Assembly: GCA_049595035.1 (NCBI GenBank)
Contig: JBMYKD010000006.1
Span: 1-64,000 of the forward strand
Direction: 5' to 3'
Length of the DNA: 64,000 nt
Source: UBA12202 sp049595035
Lineage (GTDB): Bacteria > Pseudomonadota > Alphaproteobacteria > Puniceispirillales > UBA1172
In this document: one piece after another, positions 1 to 9,666 of the stretch
Position numbering within the stretch: the first letter of the stretch is position 1
Layout: every line of letters begins with the position of its first letter
Notes under the pieces: model-generated
What the model was told of the DNA's origin: nothing
What the model saw: only the letters and a program-made list of their open reading frames with translations
The model's database searches: none
Made by a program: the position numbers and the translations under genes

Positions 1-1108
1 TGTTTTGATAGACCTGCAACCAAATCTCTGCAAATTGTTCAAAATCTGCCTGCTTACTATCCCATCCTGATGATATCCGGATCGTCTGATGGGCAAGATC
101 GCCTGATTTCATGGCTTCCAGCACATGGGAATTGGCCACTTTCCCGGATGAACAGGCGGCGCCTGCACTCACGGCTATTCCGGCCAGATCAAGCTGCATG
201 ACCTGAGTTTCAGCGCGCCGGCCAGGCATGGCAATCGCACTGGTATTGGCCAGCCGTTTTACCCCCTGTCCAAAAATAACCGCATCAGGCGCATGGGCAC
301 ATATCTGTTGTTCTAGCCAGTAATGCCATGCCGCCAGCTGATCTATCCAGTCAGACCCGCTATCCATAATGGCCTGTGCCGCCGCGCCGAAACCAGCAAT
401 CCCGATCAGATTTTCCGTGCCGCCACGCCGCCGTGATTCCTGCCCGCCACCAGCAATCAATGGCGGTATAACAAGTCCTTCCCGCACCAGCAAAGCCCCG
501 ACACCAGTCGCCCCACCTAGTTTATGGGCAGAAATAGTCATCATATCTATCCCGCTTGACCGCAAGCCGGCATATCCGTTGCTGATCCCCTTGCCACAGC
601 TTTGCACCGCATCAGAATGCACCAGAGCGCCATATTCACGGGATAGCGTCACCACCTGATCAAGCGGCTGTATGACGCCAGTTTCATTATTTGCCGTCAT
701 GACCGAAACCATGGCCATGTCCTTATAGGTTTTCAGCAAATGTTCCAGATGATTGAGGTCAATGACCCCGTTTTCATCAACATCAATCAGCAAGGCATCA
801 GGCACCGCCGAAAGAACCGCCATATGTTCCACCGGCGTCGTAATAACCATGCGATCAGGAAATCCGTGTAATGCCTGCCAGTTTGCTTCGGTGCCGCCAC
901 TGGTAAAGATAACACCAGCAGGATCAGCATCGGCCAGTTGAGCCACCTGCTCACGCGCGGTTTCAACAATTGCTCTTGCGGCCTGTCCTTGATGATGCAC
1001 CGATGATGGATTGCCGGGTGGCCCCATGATATCCAGCATGGCATTCCTTGCTTGGGGGCGCAAAGGAGCAGTCGCATTATAATCCAGATAAATCTGATCC
1101 GAGGTCAT
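1..1108 (-). CDS. Cysteine desulfurase, NifS/IscS type (3' part, runs off the window)
   Basis: This is a PLP-dependent class V aminotransferase-fold enzyme that takes sulfur from L-cysteine (giving alanine) for Fe-S cluster and thio-cofactor synthesis. The reverse-strand frame is open from an ATG at 1108 to the window edge (369 codons). It begins MTSDQIYLDYNATAPLRPQA, contains the PLP-lysine motif SAHKLGG, and has the catalytic cysteine loop SAGAACSSGKVANS; the loop type resembles NifS/IscS rather than SufS. The start lies 12 bp behind the cysE stop, so the two genes are probably cotranscribed, coupling cysteine synthesis to its use. A suf-type cluster may continue to the left, but that is outside the window. 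The C-terminus is missing only because of the window edge. Confidence 0.92.
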   Translation of the reverse strand, partial: MTSDQIYLDYNATAPLRPQARNAMLDIMGPPGNPSSVHHQGQAARAIVETAREQVAQLADADPAGVIFTSGGTEANWQALHGFPDRMVITTPVEHMAVLSAVPDALLIDVDENGVIDLNHLEHLLKTYKDMAMVSVMTANNETGVIQPLDQVVTLSREYGALVHSDAVQSCGKGISNGYAGLRSSGIDMMTISAHKLGGATGVGALLVREGLVIPPLIAGGGQESRRRGGTENLIGIAGFGAAAQAIMDSGSDWIDQLAAWHYWLEQQICAHAPDAVIFGQGVKRLANTSAIAMPGRRAETQVMQLDLAGIAVSAGAACSSGKVANSHVLEAMKSGDLAHQTIRISSGWDSKQADFEQFAEIWLQVYQN

Positions 1109-1120
1109 AGGGACAAATAG

Positions 1121-1879
1121 TTAGTTTCTGTCAGGTGATAAATATGGCTTCTGTTCAAAGTCCGTTTTTTCCGAGTCGAATACAGCATCATTTTTTTCTG
1201 CTTCGCCTTGCGCTTCTTCCAGCAGTTTTAATTTATTATGTAGAACATTCACTTCTTGCAACAGACCTTTTATCGCCTTATCGCGGGCATCAGATGATAA
1301 ATCCGCCGGTGTTCCATAGGGTTGAAAGGTGGCATCATCACTCAGCCGCCTTGCACTAACTGGCCGGGCAGGAATACCAGTGACGGTCACCCCGCGCGGA
1401 ACATCTTTCACCACAACGGAATTTGCACCAACACGGGCACAATCATTAATTGTGATTGCACCCAGAATTTGCGCCCCTGCCCCAACAATCACATTATTAC
1501 CAATGGTGGGATGACGTTTTTTCTGACGCTGGCCGGCGCTATCCACACTTGGCAATAACCCGCCAAGCGTCACCCCATGATAAAACGTTACGTCATCACC
1601 GATCACCGCTGTTTCACCAATGACAACTCCCATCCCGTGATCAATAAAAAACCGTCTGCCGATTTTTGCTGCCGGATGGATTTCGATACCAGTAAACCAG
1701 CGTGCCAGTTGCATGGTGAAACGGGCCAGAAAACGCATACGCCAGCGCCATAGGCGATGCCCCAGACGATAGGCCAGCATAACATGAACACTAGGCGTCA
1801 GAAAAAATAGGCCAATAAGCCCACCTGCGGCCGGGTCTCTGTTTCTGATGCTGCGAAGCTCATCAATAAACCCGCGCAT
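1121..1879 (-). CDS. cysE: Serine O-acetyltransferase
   Basis: CysE transfers acetyl from acetyl-CoA to L-serine, giving O-acetylserine, the direct precursor of cysteine. The 252-residue protein has an N-terminal helical part followed by left-handed parallel beta-helix hexapeptide repeats (IHPAAKIGRRFFIDHGMG, HPTIGNNVIVGAGAQILG, ARVGANSVVV) and ends with a charged tail after the repeats. The DHGMGVVIGETA stretch carries the expected active-site Asp-His pair. The ATG at 1879 is preceded by a strong Shine-Dalgarno (AGGGGGC). It is the first gene of a two-gene unit with the cysteine desulfurase and is divergent from the hydrolase across 216 bp. Confidence 0.95.
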   Translation of the reverse strand: MRGFIDELRSIRNRDPAAGGLIGLFFLTPSVHVMLAYRLGHRLWRWRMRFLARFTMQLARWFTGIEIHPAAKIGRRFFIDHGMGVVIGETAVIGDDVTFYHGVTLGGLLPSVDSAGQRQKKRHPTIGNNVIVGAGAQILGAITINDCARVGANSVVVKDVPRGVTVTGIPARPVSARRLSDDATFQPYGTPADLSSDARDKAIKGLLQEVNVLHNKLKLLEEAQGEAEKNDAVFDSEKTDFEQKPYLSPDRN

Positions 1880-2095
1880 ATTTGCCCCCTGTCGGTTGTA
1901 TCATTTTATGAAATAGCTGATGCAAATTTTAAATTCTATATTAACATTTAGATGCTAATAAGACAAATTTCAACCTGACGCCGGATAATTGCTAACCCTT
2001 TTATTTGTTTTTTGTTAGTCTTTCCAATGAATTGTTTTTGATTTCACGACATATTTCCGCTATAAGCCCGACATATCATTTCGTTGAGAGAGATT

Positions 2096-2758
2096 ATGCC
2101 AGAAGTTATCATCAATGGCCCCGAAGGCCGACTAGAAGCCCGATATATGCCAGCCATCGACCCGACGGCACCGATTGCACTTATCCTGCACCCGGAACCG
2201 AATTACGGCGGTAATATGAATAATCGTGTATCTTTCGCCATGTATAAACTGTTTCAGGCACGCGGATTTTCCGTTATGCGATTTAATTTTCGCGGCGTTG
2301 GACGGTCACAGGGCAATTATTCCGGCGGTGAAGGGGAATTATCCGATGCCGCCACCGCCCTTGACTGGATACAGTCACAATGTTCAGGGGCAAGATCATG
2401 CTGGATTGCCGGATTTTCTTTCGGGGCATTAATCGGTATGCAGCTGATGATGCGGCGACCGGAAGTTGTCGGCTTTGTATCTGTCACCCTGCCTGTTCAT
2501 GAACATGACTTCACCTTTCTTGCGCCATGCCCGTCATCAGGGCTGGTTGTCCATGGTGGGGCAGATCAGGTTGTATCATCAGAACAGGTTACCAGTACTA
2601 TTGAAAAAATCCCTACCCAGAAAGGGATCAATATTGATTTCCGTGAAATTGAAGATGCCAATCATTTCTTTACGCATCACCTTGATGATCTGACGGATAC
2701 CATTGGTGATTATCTCAGCACGGTTGAACCTGACATGGTCGAACAGACAGACGACTAA
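2096..2758 (+). CDS. Alpha/beta hydrolase (COG2945-like)
   Basis: This is a small cytoplasmic serine hydrolase of 220 residues; its substrate is unknown. The nucleophile elbow GFSFGA and the oxyanion-side HPEPNYGG are seen early, and an Asp (HGGADQV) and His (DANHFF) near the C-terminus complete a catalytic triad. The ATG at 2096 follows a GAGAGA ribosome site; an upstream TTG in frame (2084) is less likely. The protein has no signal peptide. It lies 35 bp upstream of tyrS on the same strand and may be cotranscribed with it. Proteins of this group are common beside sulfur-metabolism genes in alphaproteobacteria, but no specific function can be assigned. Confidence 0.85.
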   Translation: MPEVIINGPEGRLEARYMPAIDPTAPIALILHPEPNYGGNMNNRVSFAMYKLFQARGFSVMRFNFRGVGRSQGNYSGGEGELSDAATALDWIQSQCSGARSCWIAGFSFGALIGMQLMMRRPEVVGFVSVTLPVHEHDFTFLAPCPSSGLVVHGGADQVVSSEQVTSTIEKIPTQKGINIDFREIEDANHFFTHHLDDLTDTIGDYLSTVEPDMVEQTDD

Positions 2759-2793
2759 TTACAACATTTTCCTTTCAGCAGGCCTTATGCAAT

Positions 2794-4032
2794 ATGAGTT
2801 ACCAATCTGATTTTATCAATATGATTACCGAACGTGGCTATATGCATCAGGCCACTAATATTGAAGAACTAGACCAGCTGGCAAGCAAACGGTGTATTCC
2901 GGCCTATATCGGTTTTGATTGCACCGCCGATAGTCTTCATGTTGGTTCGTTGATACAGATCATGATGCTTCGCATCCTGCAAAAAACCGGTCATAAGCCG
3001 ATTGTCCTGATGGGTGGCGGCACAACAAAAATCGGCGACCCCTCTGGCAAAGATACCCAGCGGCCATTACTTTCTGATCAGGATATCGAAAAGAACAAAC
3101 AAGGCATAAAACGTATTTTTGAAAACTATCTCCATTTCGGCGATGGAGCAAATGATGCTGTCATGGTTGATAATGCCGAATGGCTGGATGAACTTGGCTA
3201 TATTTCCTTTTTGCGCAATTTCGGTATGCATTTTTCAGTCAACCGCATGTTGAGCATGGATAGCGTTAAGCTTCGTCTGGATCGTGAACAGCCCCTCAGC
3301 TTTCTTGAGTTTAACTATGCCATCCTGCAAGCTTATGATTTTATGGAATTGCGTCGTCGCTATGGCTGTCTGTTGCAGATGGGCGGTTCTGATCAATGGG
3401 GCAATATCGTCACCGGGATTGATCTGACCAGACGCGTGGATGAACAATCGGTTTATGGGCTGACCTCCCCTCTAATCACAACAGCATCAGGCGCAAAAAT
3501 GGGGAAAAGTGCGCAAGGTGCCATCTGGCTGAATGAAGATCACCTGTCTGTCTGGGATTTCTGGCAATTCTGGCGCAACACCGAAGACAATGATGTTGGC
3601 CGGTTTCTGCGGCTTTTCACCGAACTGCCACTAGATGAAATTGCCCGGCTGGAAGCATTAGAAGGCCAGGATATCAATGAAGCCAAGATCATTCTGGCAA
3701 ATGAAGTGACCGCGCTTTGCCATTCAGCAGAACAGGCAAAAGAAGCCGAAGCAACCGCAAAACAGGCCTTTAATGAAGGTAAACTGGCCGCTGGCCTGCC
3801 ACAGCATAAAGCCAGTTTGCCGCTTGGGCTGATTGATGCGCTCAAGATATGTGGGTTTGCCGCCAGTAATGGTGAGGCAAGACGGCTTATTCGTGGTGGC
3901 GGTGCGCGGATTAATGATATATCCATCAGTGATGAAGATCACCAGATCACGCCTGAAGCCACTAATCCAGATGGTGAGATCAAGATATCCGCTGGCAAAA
4001 AACGCCATGCTATCCTGCAAACCGCTTCCTGA
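2794..4032 (+). CDS. tyrS: Tyrosyl-tRNA synthetase
   Basis: TyrS activates tyrosine with ATP and charges tRNA-Tyr. The 412-residue length matches the bacterial enzyme. It is a class I synthetase: the HIGH-equivalent HVGS lies near residue 50, the KMSKS loop appears as KMGKS near residue 235, and GGSDQWGN is the tyrosine-binding segment. The last ~65 residues form an S4 RNA-binding domain (EARRLIRGGGARIND). The start is the ATG at 2794, 35 bp after the hydrolase. The gene converges on the AsmA-like gene with a 25-bp gap that holds no strong terminator. Confidence 0.97.
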   Translation: MSYQSDFINMITERGYMHQATNIEELDQLASKRCIPAYIGFDCTADSLHVGSLIQIMMLRILQKTGHKPIVLMGGGTTKIGDPSGKDTQRPLLSDQDIEKNKQGIKRIFENYLHFGDGANDAVMVDNAEWLDELGYISFLRNFGMHFSVNRMLSMDSVKLRLDREQPLSFLEFNYAILQAYDFMELRRRYGCLLQMGGSDQWGNIVTGIDLTRRVDEQSVYGLTSPLITTASGAKMGKSAQGAIWLNEDHLSVWDFWQFWRNTEDNDVGRFLRLFTELPLDEIARLEALEGQDINEAKIILANEVTALCHSAEQAKEAEATAKQAFNEGKLAAGLPQHKASLPLGLIDALKICGFAASNGEARRLIRGGGARINDISISDEDHQITPEATNPDGEIKISAGKKRHAILQTAS

Positions 4033-4057
4033 TGATATGCGTTAATTTTTGCTGGAA

Positions 4058-7000
4058 TTAATTTTCTTCTATCAGCCGCGACCGTTCATTATTGATCCAG
4101 TCCGGGGCGAAAATATCACGCAGTAATCCGGGCGCAATGCTGGATAACCGGACTTCCGTATCAGGATCATCAATCGTGCCCTTCATCCGAAAGCGGGTAT
4201 TGAACACGCCTTCCTTATTGATCCCTGTTATGATTTCCCCAACAAGCGGCACCTGCCCCAGCAATTCCGTGAATAAATAAATAGGCACAATAACGCCACT
4301 GATATTTAGACTTTCATCATCACGATTAATCTGACCGGTTAGCTCAATCGCCAGCGCATCACCGCGTGCTTTTACTGTTTCCAGTTTCTGATAATCAGGG
4401 GTTACAATAATTCGCGCCTGCCCCTCAGTAAAGGCGGTACCATCACCTTCAACCAGTGAGTACAGTCCAGCCAGACTTAACACCGAAAGCATACGGATCG
4501 CACGCGGGGCTTCTATCACGCGAAAATCTGTTAATGCGAAATCAGCAACATAATGTTCAGCATCATCCGGCTCATAAAGAACATCCATGGTCATCTGGCC
4601 GCCACGGATAGCGTCCGTCACCTCTAACGCTTTCAACACCTGCCCTGCATTTTGCGTGGTCAGGATAAGTTTATCGCCATCAGCTAAACCAGATTGCAAA
4701 TTCAGTGATGCCTCAACCCCGCCAATCAGTCCTGATGCTTCCATCGCATCACCGCCGCTGCCAAATCGCGCCTGCATAGTTGCTTCGGTCATAAAGGGCT
4801 GATCTTTTAAAAACATACTACCCAGAAAATTCGCCTCCCCTGATCCATCTTTCCGAATAGCCATCATCGCACTGCCAGCAACCGAAAGCCGATGATCAAG
4901 GATGAGCCGCTTGGCTGACAGGTCAAGCGTCAAGTCTATCCCCTCACCGGGGCTGTCCTTTAGGCGAAATGGTCGTAAATCTATAACTTCGGCATCTGCG
5001 GTGAGTTCAAACCGATTATCCATATCCCGCCGGAAAATCACATCACTTAGCACATTCCCCGGCCATTCCATGATATTCAGATCAGCCATTTTGAAGATAC
5101 CATTATTGGAAAATTGGATATCCCCTTCCATCCGCAGAACATCTGCATCAATAACAATATTCGTAATCTCTCGCGGCATACCATCAATGATATTTATATT
5201 TGCTGCAACGGTTGCTCTTTCGCCTTCTAGTTTGGTGAGTTCCAGTCGCGGGATATAAAAATGGGCTTCCCCAAGATCAAGATTAACATTAATATCCAAC
5301 TCATCTATTTCAGGCCGGTTAGCAATATAGACCTGTCCGCCTATGGCACCACCAAGCGCTAGAGGAAAAGAAGCATTGATCATGGTTGTTAGCGCATCGC
5401 TTTTCATAAAGGTCAGATCAACAACATTATTTTGCTGGCGGTCTTTGTGAAAATAGAATTGTGCCGGCGCCTCATTAAGCCGCCCACGCCCATTAATCCG
5501 GATATCACGATTATTATATTGTAAATTGATTAATCCTTCGGTAAGCGCGATCCCGCCCGGCAAGCCAGACATAGCGGCATCTTCCATACTGGCGGATATC
5601 TTGACATCAAAATCTTCCGGTTTCAGATCACGCCTTTGAATTGGCAATTGCCACCTGACCGTTCCCACAATATCAGCCACGCCAGCCATATGTTGCGGCG
5701 ATAGTCCATTAGCCGATAAAGCCATGAAACCGGGTTCTTCAAGAATATCCGCTATCGTGGCAATATCCCCACGGGTCAGGATATTAAGGGCGGCATCTGC
5801 AACGCCATTCTGTCGATTGATGGTAAGTTTGCTACCTTCCAGATCAAGCCCGTTAAGCGACCCTTCGTTAAATATCAATTCGAACGTTGTTCCAGCCAGA
5901 TTTGTGCCTTCAAATCTAAGCCCAAATTCAGCATCAGTAACCGGATCATGACTGGACATGTAATGAAAACGGGATGCTGTGGCCACACCCTGGCCTTCAA
6001 CAAATAGAGGCTTGATCCGTTCTGCTTTCAGATCGAGTCCGATATTTAGAAAAAAGGTACTAACCTGCCCGCCTTCAACATGTTTCCTGAGCCATGACTG
6101 GGTACGGGGGAATAACGCATCAGGCCATAAATTTAGTACCATCTGATTGTCCAGTGCTTCTGCCTGAAGCTGGGCTTCCAGCACCGAACGATATAATTGA
6201 TTATCCATGGTTAGTTTACCACGCATAGCCAGCTGACCATATGATAACGCATCCATTGCCAGACGTTCGATTTCCAGCGAATACCCATCCAGCTTGGCAA
6301 TAAACTCAATCCCGTCAAGGGGGATAATCATGCCGCCTTTTGTTGGCAACATACTGCTTTCCCTTAATAGGAGATGGGTATCGGCGCGCTGGATTTTCCC
6401 ATCTGCACCAAGGATAAAATTAAAATCCCCGTCAAGAATACCAGAAAGACGGTCAACAGGCCCTAAACCATATATAAACTTGATATTCCTCACCTTGGAT
6501 CTTAGCGCAAAGGTTTTGAAAAATATTCTGTCATCGCCGCGGTTAATGGTGGCAATGGTATCCAGCTGAACATGATCAATCTTACCACCCCGAATTATCT
6601 GGCCATGTTCCTTATGTTCAAGCCAGGAATCATCAGGCATAAGATCAAGCACCGGTTGCAGGGGAATATTGTTTCCATCAAGCGATGCTTTAAGCACAGG
6701 GGTTGATGTTGACGCTTCCCTTAACTCTCCGCTAAGCGATATCTGTCCTGATATGGCGCTAGTTTCTGAAGCATTAATTTTCAGTGAATTAAGCAGTAAC
6801 CGGTCAACAGATTTATCATAGTGAAACTCTGACGCGGCATCTGTAAAATCAAGAATGCCAACCGCTGGCATAATAATCTTACCATCAACAGCTTCTATAT
6901 CACCTGATAGAACTCTCACTGACTGATCAGTTATATTGACCCTGACATTCCCCGTAATTAGCCCCAGATCATATAATTCAGGAATATTTACGCCAAGATA

Positions 7001-7777
7001 GGGATAAAATAACCCACTATCAAATTGGTTGAGGGTGGCAGAGATATCAAAGTCGCGCAAATCCGGACTGATGCGACCTTTCAGTCTGGCCTGCCCTAAA
7101 TCGGGGTGGTCAACCGTGATATCGGCGTTGATATCTGCCCCCATATGTTCAACATCAATCATGATACCGTCAATATGAAGGCTTTCGTTGGTATCATCAG
7201 CTTCTGTTGATGGATAGAGGACGGTTATCTTGCCATTATTGATGGTCAGTCTTTCTATCGGGAAATCGTTATCAGTTGTGAGAATATCTGCTCTTTCCGC
7301 ATCATTATCAGGGCGGAAAACATTCATTAAGGCCGCAAAAGATTCGCCTGTATGCCAGCCATCAGCGTCATATTCAACAGCAAAGGCCAAACCATCCAAT
7401 GTGATGCTATTCGGGATAGGCTGTTCAGAAAACAGATCAAAAACGCCAAAAGTAAAATGAGCATGGGGTAAGGTAATCATCTGTTCGGGAACAGTGATAT
7501 GCACCTCACTGGTGCTGACAGAAATCGGATAGGCTGAAAGCGACAGGGATATACTGGCATCCGCAACACGCACCACAACCTGACTATCAGCATTACTCAG
7601 ATTTGCTTCAATCCAGCGCTCCAGATCACCACTTGTATTGATATACCACACCCCGCCGCCAAGAACAGAACTGACGAGTCCGACAAAAACAAGCAGACCG
7701 ATCAGAATACGCCTTATATGGAGTGTTTTGTTTATGGCCAATGCCTCATCCCCATCGGGTTGGGAAAAATTACACAT
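4058..7777 (-). CDS. AsmA/YhdP-like envelope protein (DUF3971 / AsmA-like C-terminal)
   Basis: This is a very large (1239 aa) envelope protein of the AsmA superfamily, whose members bridge the inner and outer membranes and are implicated in phospholipid transport to the outer membrane. A short cytoplasmic N-terminus is followed by one hydrophobic segment (about residues 24-46), then a long periplasmic region of repeated beta-strand segments. This length and the final block, which includes TDFRVIEAPRAIRMLSVLSL and a C-terminal GTIDDPDTEVRLSS, match the DUF3971/AsmA-like C-terminal family. The gene stands alone on its strand. The function is inferred from the family; no catalytic residues are expected. 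Confidence 0.85.
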   Translation of the reverse strand: MCNFSQPDGDEALAINKTLHIRRILIGLLVFVGLVSSVLGGGVWYINTSGDLERWIEANLSNADSQVVVRVADASISLSLSAYPISVSTSEVHITVPEQMITLPHAHFTFGVFDLFSEQPIPNSITLDGLAFAVEYDADGWHTGESFAALMNVFRPDNDAERADILTTDNDFPIERLTINNGKITVLYPSTEADDTNESLHIDGIMIDVEHMGADINADITVDHPDLGQARLKGRISPDLRDFDISATLNQFDSGLFYPYLGVNIPELYDLGLITGNVRVNITDQSVRVLSGDIEAVDGKIIMPAVGILDFTDAASEFHYDKSVDRLLLNSLKINASETSAISGQISLSGELREASTSTPVLKASLDGNNIPLQPVLDLMPDDSWLEHKEHGQIIRGGKIDHVQLDTIATINRGDDRIFFKTFALRSKVRNIKFIYGLGPVDRLSGILDGDFNFILGADGKIQRADTHLLLRESSMLPTKGGMIIPLDGIEFIAKLDGYSLEIERLAMDALSYGQLAMRGKLTMDNQLYRSVLEAQLQAEALDNQMVLNLWPDALFPRTQSWLRKHVEGGQVSTFFLNIGLDLKAERIKPLFVEGQGVATASRFHYMSSHDPVTDAEFGLRFEGTNLAGTTFELIFNEGSLNGLDLEGSKLTINRQNGVADAALNILTRGDIATIADILEEPGFMALSANGLSPQHMAGVADIVGTVRWQLPIQRRDLKPEDFDVKISASMEDAAMSGLPGGIALTEGLINLQYNNRDIRINGRGRLNEAPAQFYFHKDRQQNNVVDLTFMKSDALTTMINASFPLALGGAIGGQVYIANRPEIDELDINVNLDLGEAHFYIPRLELTKLEGERATVAANINIIDGMPREITNIVIDADVLRMEGDIQFSNNGIFKMADLNIMEWPGNVLSDVIFRRDMDNRFELTADAEVIDLRPFRLKDSPGEGIDLTLDLSAKRLILDHRLSVAGSAMMAIRKDGSGEANFLGSMFLKDQPFMTEATMQARFGSGGDAMEASGLIGGVEASLNLQSGLADGDKLILTTQNAGQVLKALEVTDAIRGGQMTMDVLYEPDDAEHYVADFALTDFRVIEAPRAIRMLSVLSLAGLYSLVEGDGTAFTEGQARIIVTPDYQKLETVKARGDALAIELTGQINRDDESLNISGVIVPIYLFTELLGQVPLVGEIITGINKEGVFNTRFRMKGTIDDPDTEVRLSSIAPGLLRDIFAPDWINNERSRLIEEN

Positions 7778-7910
7778 AATCAGGTGAATTAACCTTGGTC
7801 AATTCATCATGCCATACTATATAACAATTACTGGTAACAGTCACACCCTGATCATCATTTTGTTGCATCATCAAGACAGATCAGGGGGCAAGGATAAGAA
7901 AGGATAAACC

Positions 7911-8381
7911 ATGTCAAACCCCATGCTAGCCGAAGGTGATAACGCGCCTGATTTTACCATTAAAACCGACGAAGGACAGTTTAGCCTGAAAGACCAGACC
8001 GGAATGACAGTTGTCTTTTTCTTTCCTAAAGCGGATACATCCGGTTGCACGAAAGAAGCCATAGCCTTTTCCAGCCTGAAATCCGAGTTTGATGCCCTTA
8101 ATGTAGCTGTCATTGGCATTTCGAAAGACAAAGCTGAAAAACAGGGCAAATTCAGAGCCAAGCATGAGCTGACCTGTGCCCTTGGGGCTGATGATGATAG
8201 CGATATTTGTGAGCAATTCGGCGTATGGGTAGAAAAATCCATGTATGGCCGAAAATATATGGGGATTGCCCGTGCCACATTTATTATTGATGCTAATGGC
8301 ATCATTCAGAAAGCATGGCCAAAGGTGAAAGTGCCGGGACATGCCGAAGACGTATTAGCCGCGGTCAAGGCATTACATTAA
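7911..8381 (+). CDS. bcp: Peroxiredoxin, BCP/PrxQ type
   Basis: This is a thiol peroxidase that reduces hydrogen peroxide and organic hydroperoxides in the cytoplasm. The 156-residue thioredoxin-fold protein has its peroxidatic Cys46 in PKADTSGCTKEAIAF. The +5 position, which carries a resolving Cys in many BCPs, is not Cys. Cys89 and Cys100 remain, and Cys100 sits at about the distance expected of the alternative resolving Cys, or the enzyme may be 1-Cys. The ATG at 7911 is preceded by AAGGATAAACC, a good ribosome site. It is divergent from the AsmA-like gene and convergent with prfB. Confidence 0.93.
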   Translation: MSNPMLAEGDNAPDFTIKTDEGQFSLKDQTGMTVVFFFPKADTSGCTKEAIAFSSLKSEFDALNVAVIGISKDKAEKQGKFRAKHELTCALGADDDSDICEQFGVWVEKSMYGRKYMGIARATFIIDANGIIQKAWPKVKVPGHAEDVLAAVKALH

Positions 8382-8422
8382 TCCGGCGTCGCTTTGATAT
8401 CGATATGTAATGATCTTCCGGG

Positions 8423-9535
8423 TTAGCTGTCTGTGTTACTGCCTAAACGCTGGGCAAGGCCGGCTTCCAGAAAATCATCTATATCACCATCAAGCACACC
8501 CTGCGCATTGCCTTTTTCTACCTGTGTCCGCAAATCCTTTACCATCTGGTAGGGGTGAAGCACATATGATCTGATCTGATTGCCCCATCCGATATCGGTT
8601 TTCGCGGCGCTGGTGGAATTGGCTTCGGCTTCACGCCGTTGCAATTCTGCTTCATATAGGCGGGCTTTTAACATGTTATAGGCTGTTGCCCGGTTGCGGT
8701 GCTGCGAGCGGTCATTCTGACACTGCACCACAATGCCGGTGGGAAGATGAGTGATCCGGATAGCAGAATCCGTTTTATTGACGTGCTGACCACCAGCACC
8801 TGACGCGCGATAGGTATCAATGCGCAAATCCTTTTCTTCGAATTCCACCTCTATCGTGTCATCAACAACCGGATAAACCCACACCGAAGCAAAGCTGGTA
8901 TGACGGCGGGCTGAACTATCATAAGGGGAGATACGAACCAGACGATGCACCCCTGATTCCGTCTTCATCCAGCCATAAGCACGCTCACCGCTGAACCGCA
9001 TGGTCACTGATTTAACACCTGCTTCTTCGCCGGGGCTTTCTTCGATATAATCGATTTTGTAGCCGTGCTGTTCTGCCCAGCGATAATACATTCGCACCAG
9101 CATTTCAGCCCAGTCCTGTGCTTCTGTCCCGCCAGCACCGGCGTTAATTTCAATAAAGCAGTCATTACCATCTGCTTCACCCGACAGCAGACTTTCCAGC
9201 TGTTTGCGACCAGCCATTTGTTCTAGCTCAGTTAATTGCTGCATAGTTTCGGCGATGAGTTCATCATCGCCTTCCTCTTCGGCCATGGCGATCATTTCAA
9301 GCGCATCTTCCAGCTGGCGGGTGATAGCATTGACATCATTGATCATGACTTCAAGACTGTTTTTTTCCCGCATGACCGCTTGCGCTTTTTGCTGATCATT
9401 CCAGAGATTCTGATCTTCGGCCTGTTTTTGCAATTCCACTAGCCTGGCCTGGCTTTTATCCCAGTCCAGATGCTGACGCAGTAAGGATAGGCTTGCTCTG
9501 ATTGCTTCGGCTTTATGTTCTGTTTCTGCATTCAT
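8423..9535 (-). CDS. prfB: Peptide chain release factor 2
   Basis: RF2 ends translation at UAA and UGA codons. The 370-residue protein carries the peptidyl-hydrolysis GGQ motif in SGAGGQHVNKTD. The codon-recognition tripeptide is SPY (ISPYDSSARRHTSF) where E. coli has SPF; I recall the same change in other alphaproteobacterial RF2. The frame is open from residue 1, so the +1 programmed frameshift near codon 26 that controls RF2 in many bacteria is absent (the equivalent region reads LLRQHLDWDKSQ uninterrupted). It follows mrcA and amiC on the same strand, the usual alphaproteobacterial order. Confidence 0.97.
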   Translation of the reverse strand: MNAETEHKAEAIRASLSLLRQHLDWDKSQARLVELQKQAEDQNLWNDQQKAQAVMREKNSLEVMINDVNAITRQLEDALEMIAMAEEEGDDELIAETMQQLTELEQMAGRKQLESLLSGEADGNDCFIEINAGAGGTEAQDWAEMLVRMYYRWAEQHGYKIDYIEESPGEEAGVKSVTMRFSGERAYGWMKTESGVHRLVRISPYDSSARRHTSFASVWVYPVVDDTIEVEFEEKDLRIDTYRASGAGGQHVNKTDSAIRITHLPTGIVVQCQNDRSQHRNRATAYNMLKARLYEAELQRREAEANSTSAAKTDIGWGNQIRSYVLHPYQMVKDLRTQVEKGNAQGVLDGDIDDFLEAGLAQRLGSNTDS

Positions 9536-9666
9536 GGTTGCTGGTTAGCGCAGTTTACCCTGTTATTGCAAGGCCGTACTGCATTTCCTTTTCAAGATTA
9601 GTGATGATGAAATATGATAAGATCATGTGGATTAAGTCTAAAAGGTAAACATAATAAATGTCATCA

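Noticed and set aside
787..1077. Open frame on the minus strand inside the cysteine desulfurase
   Set aside because: It is a different frame of the desulfurase gene, whose own frame carries the PLP and Cys motifs.
8423..9535. Programmed frameshift in prfB
   Set aside because: The reading frame is continuous through the expected site.
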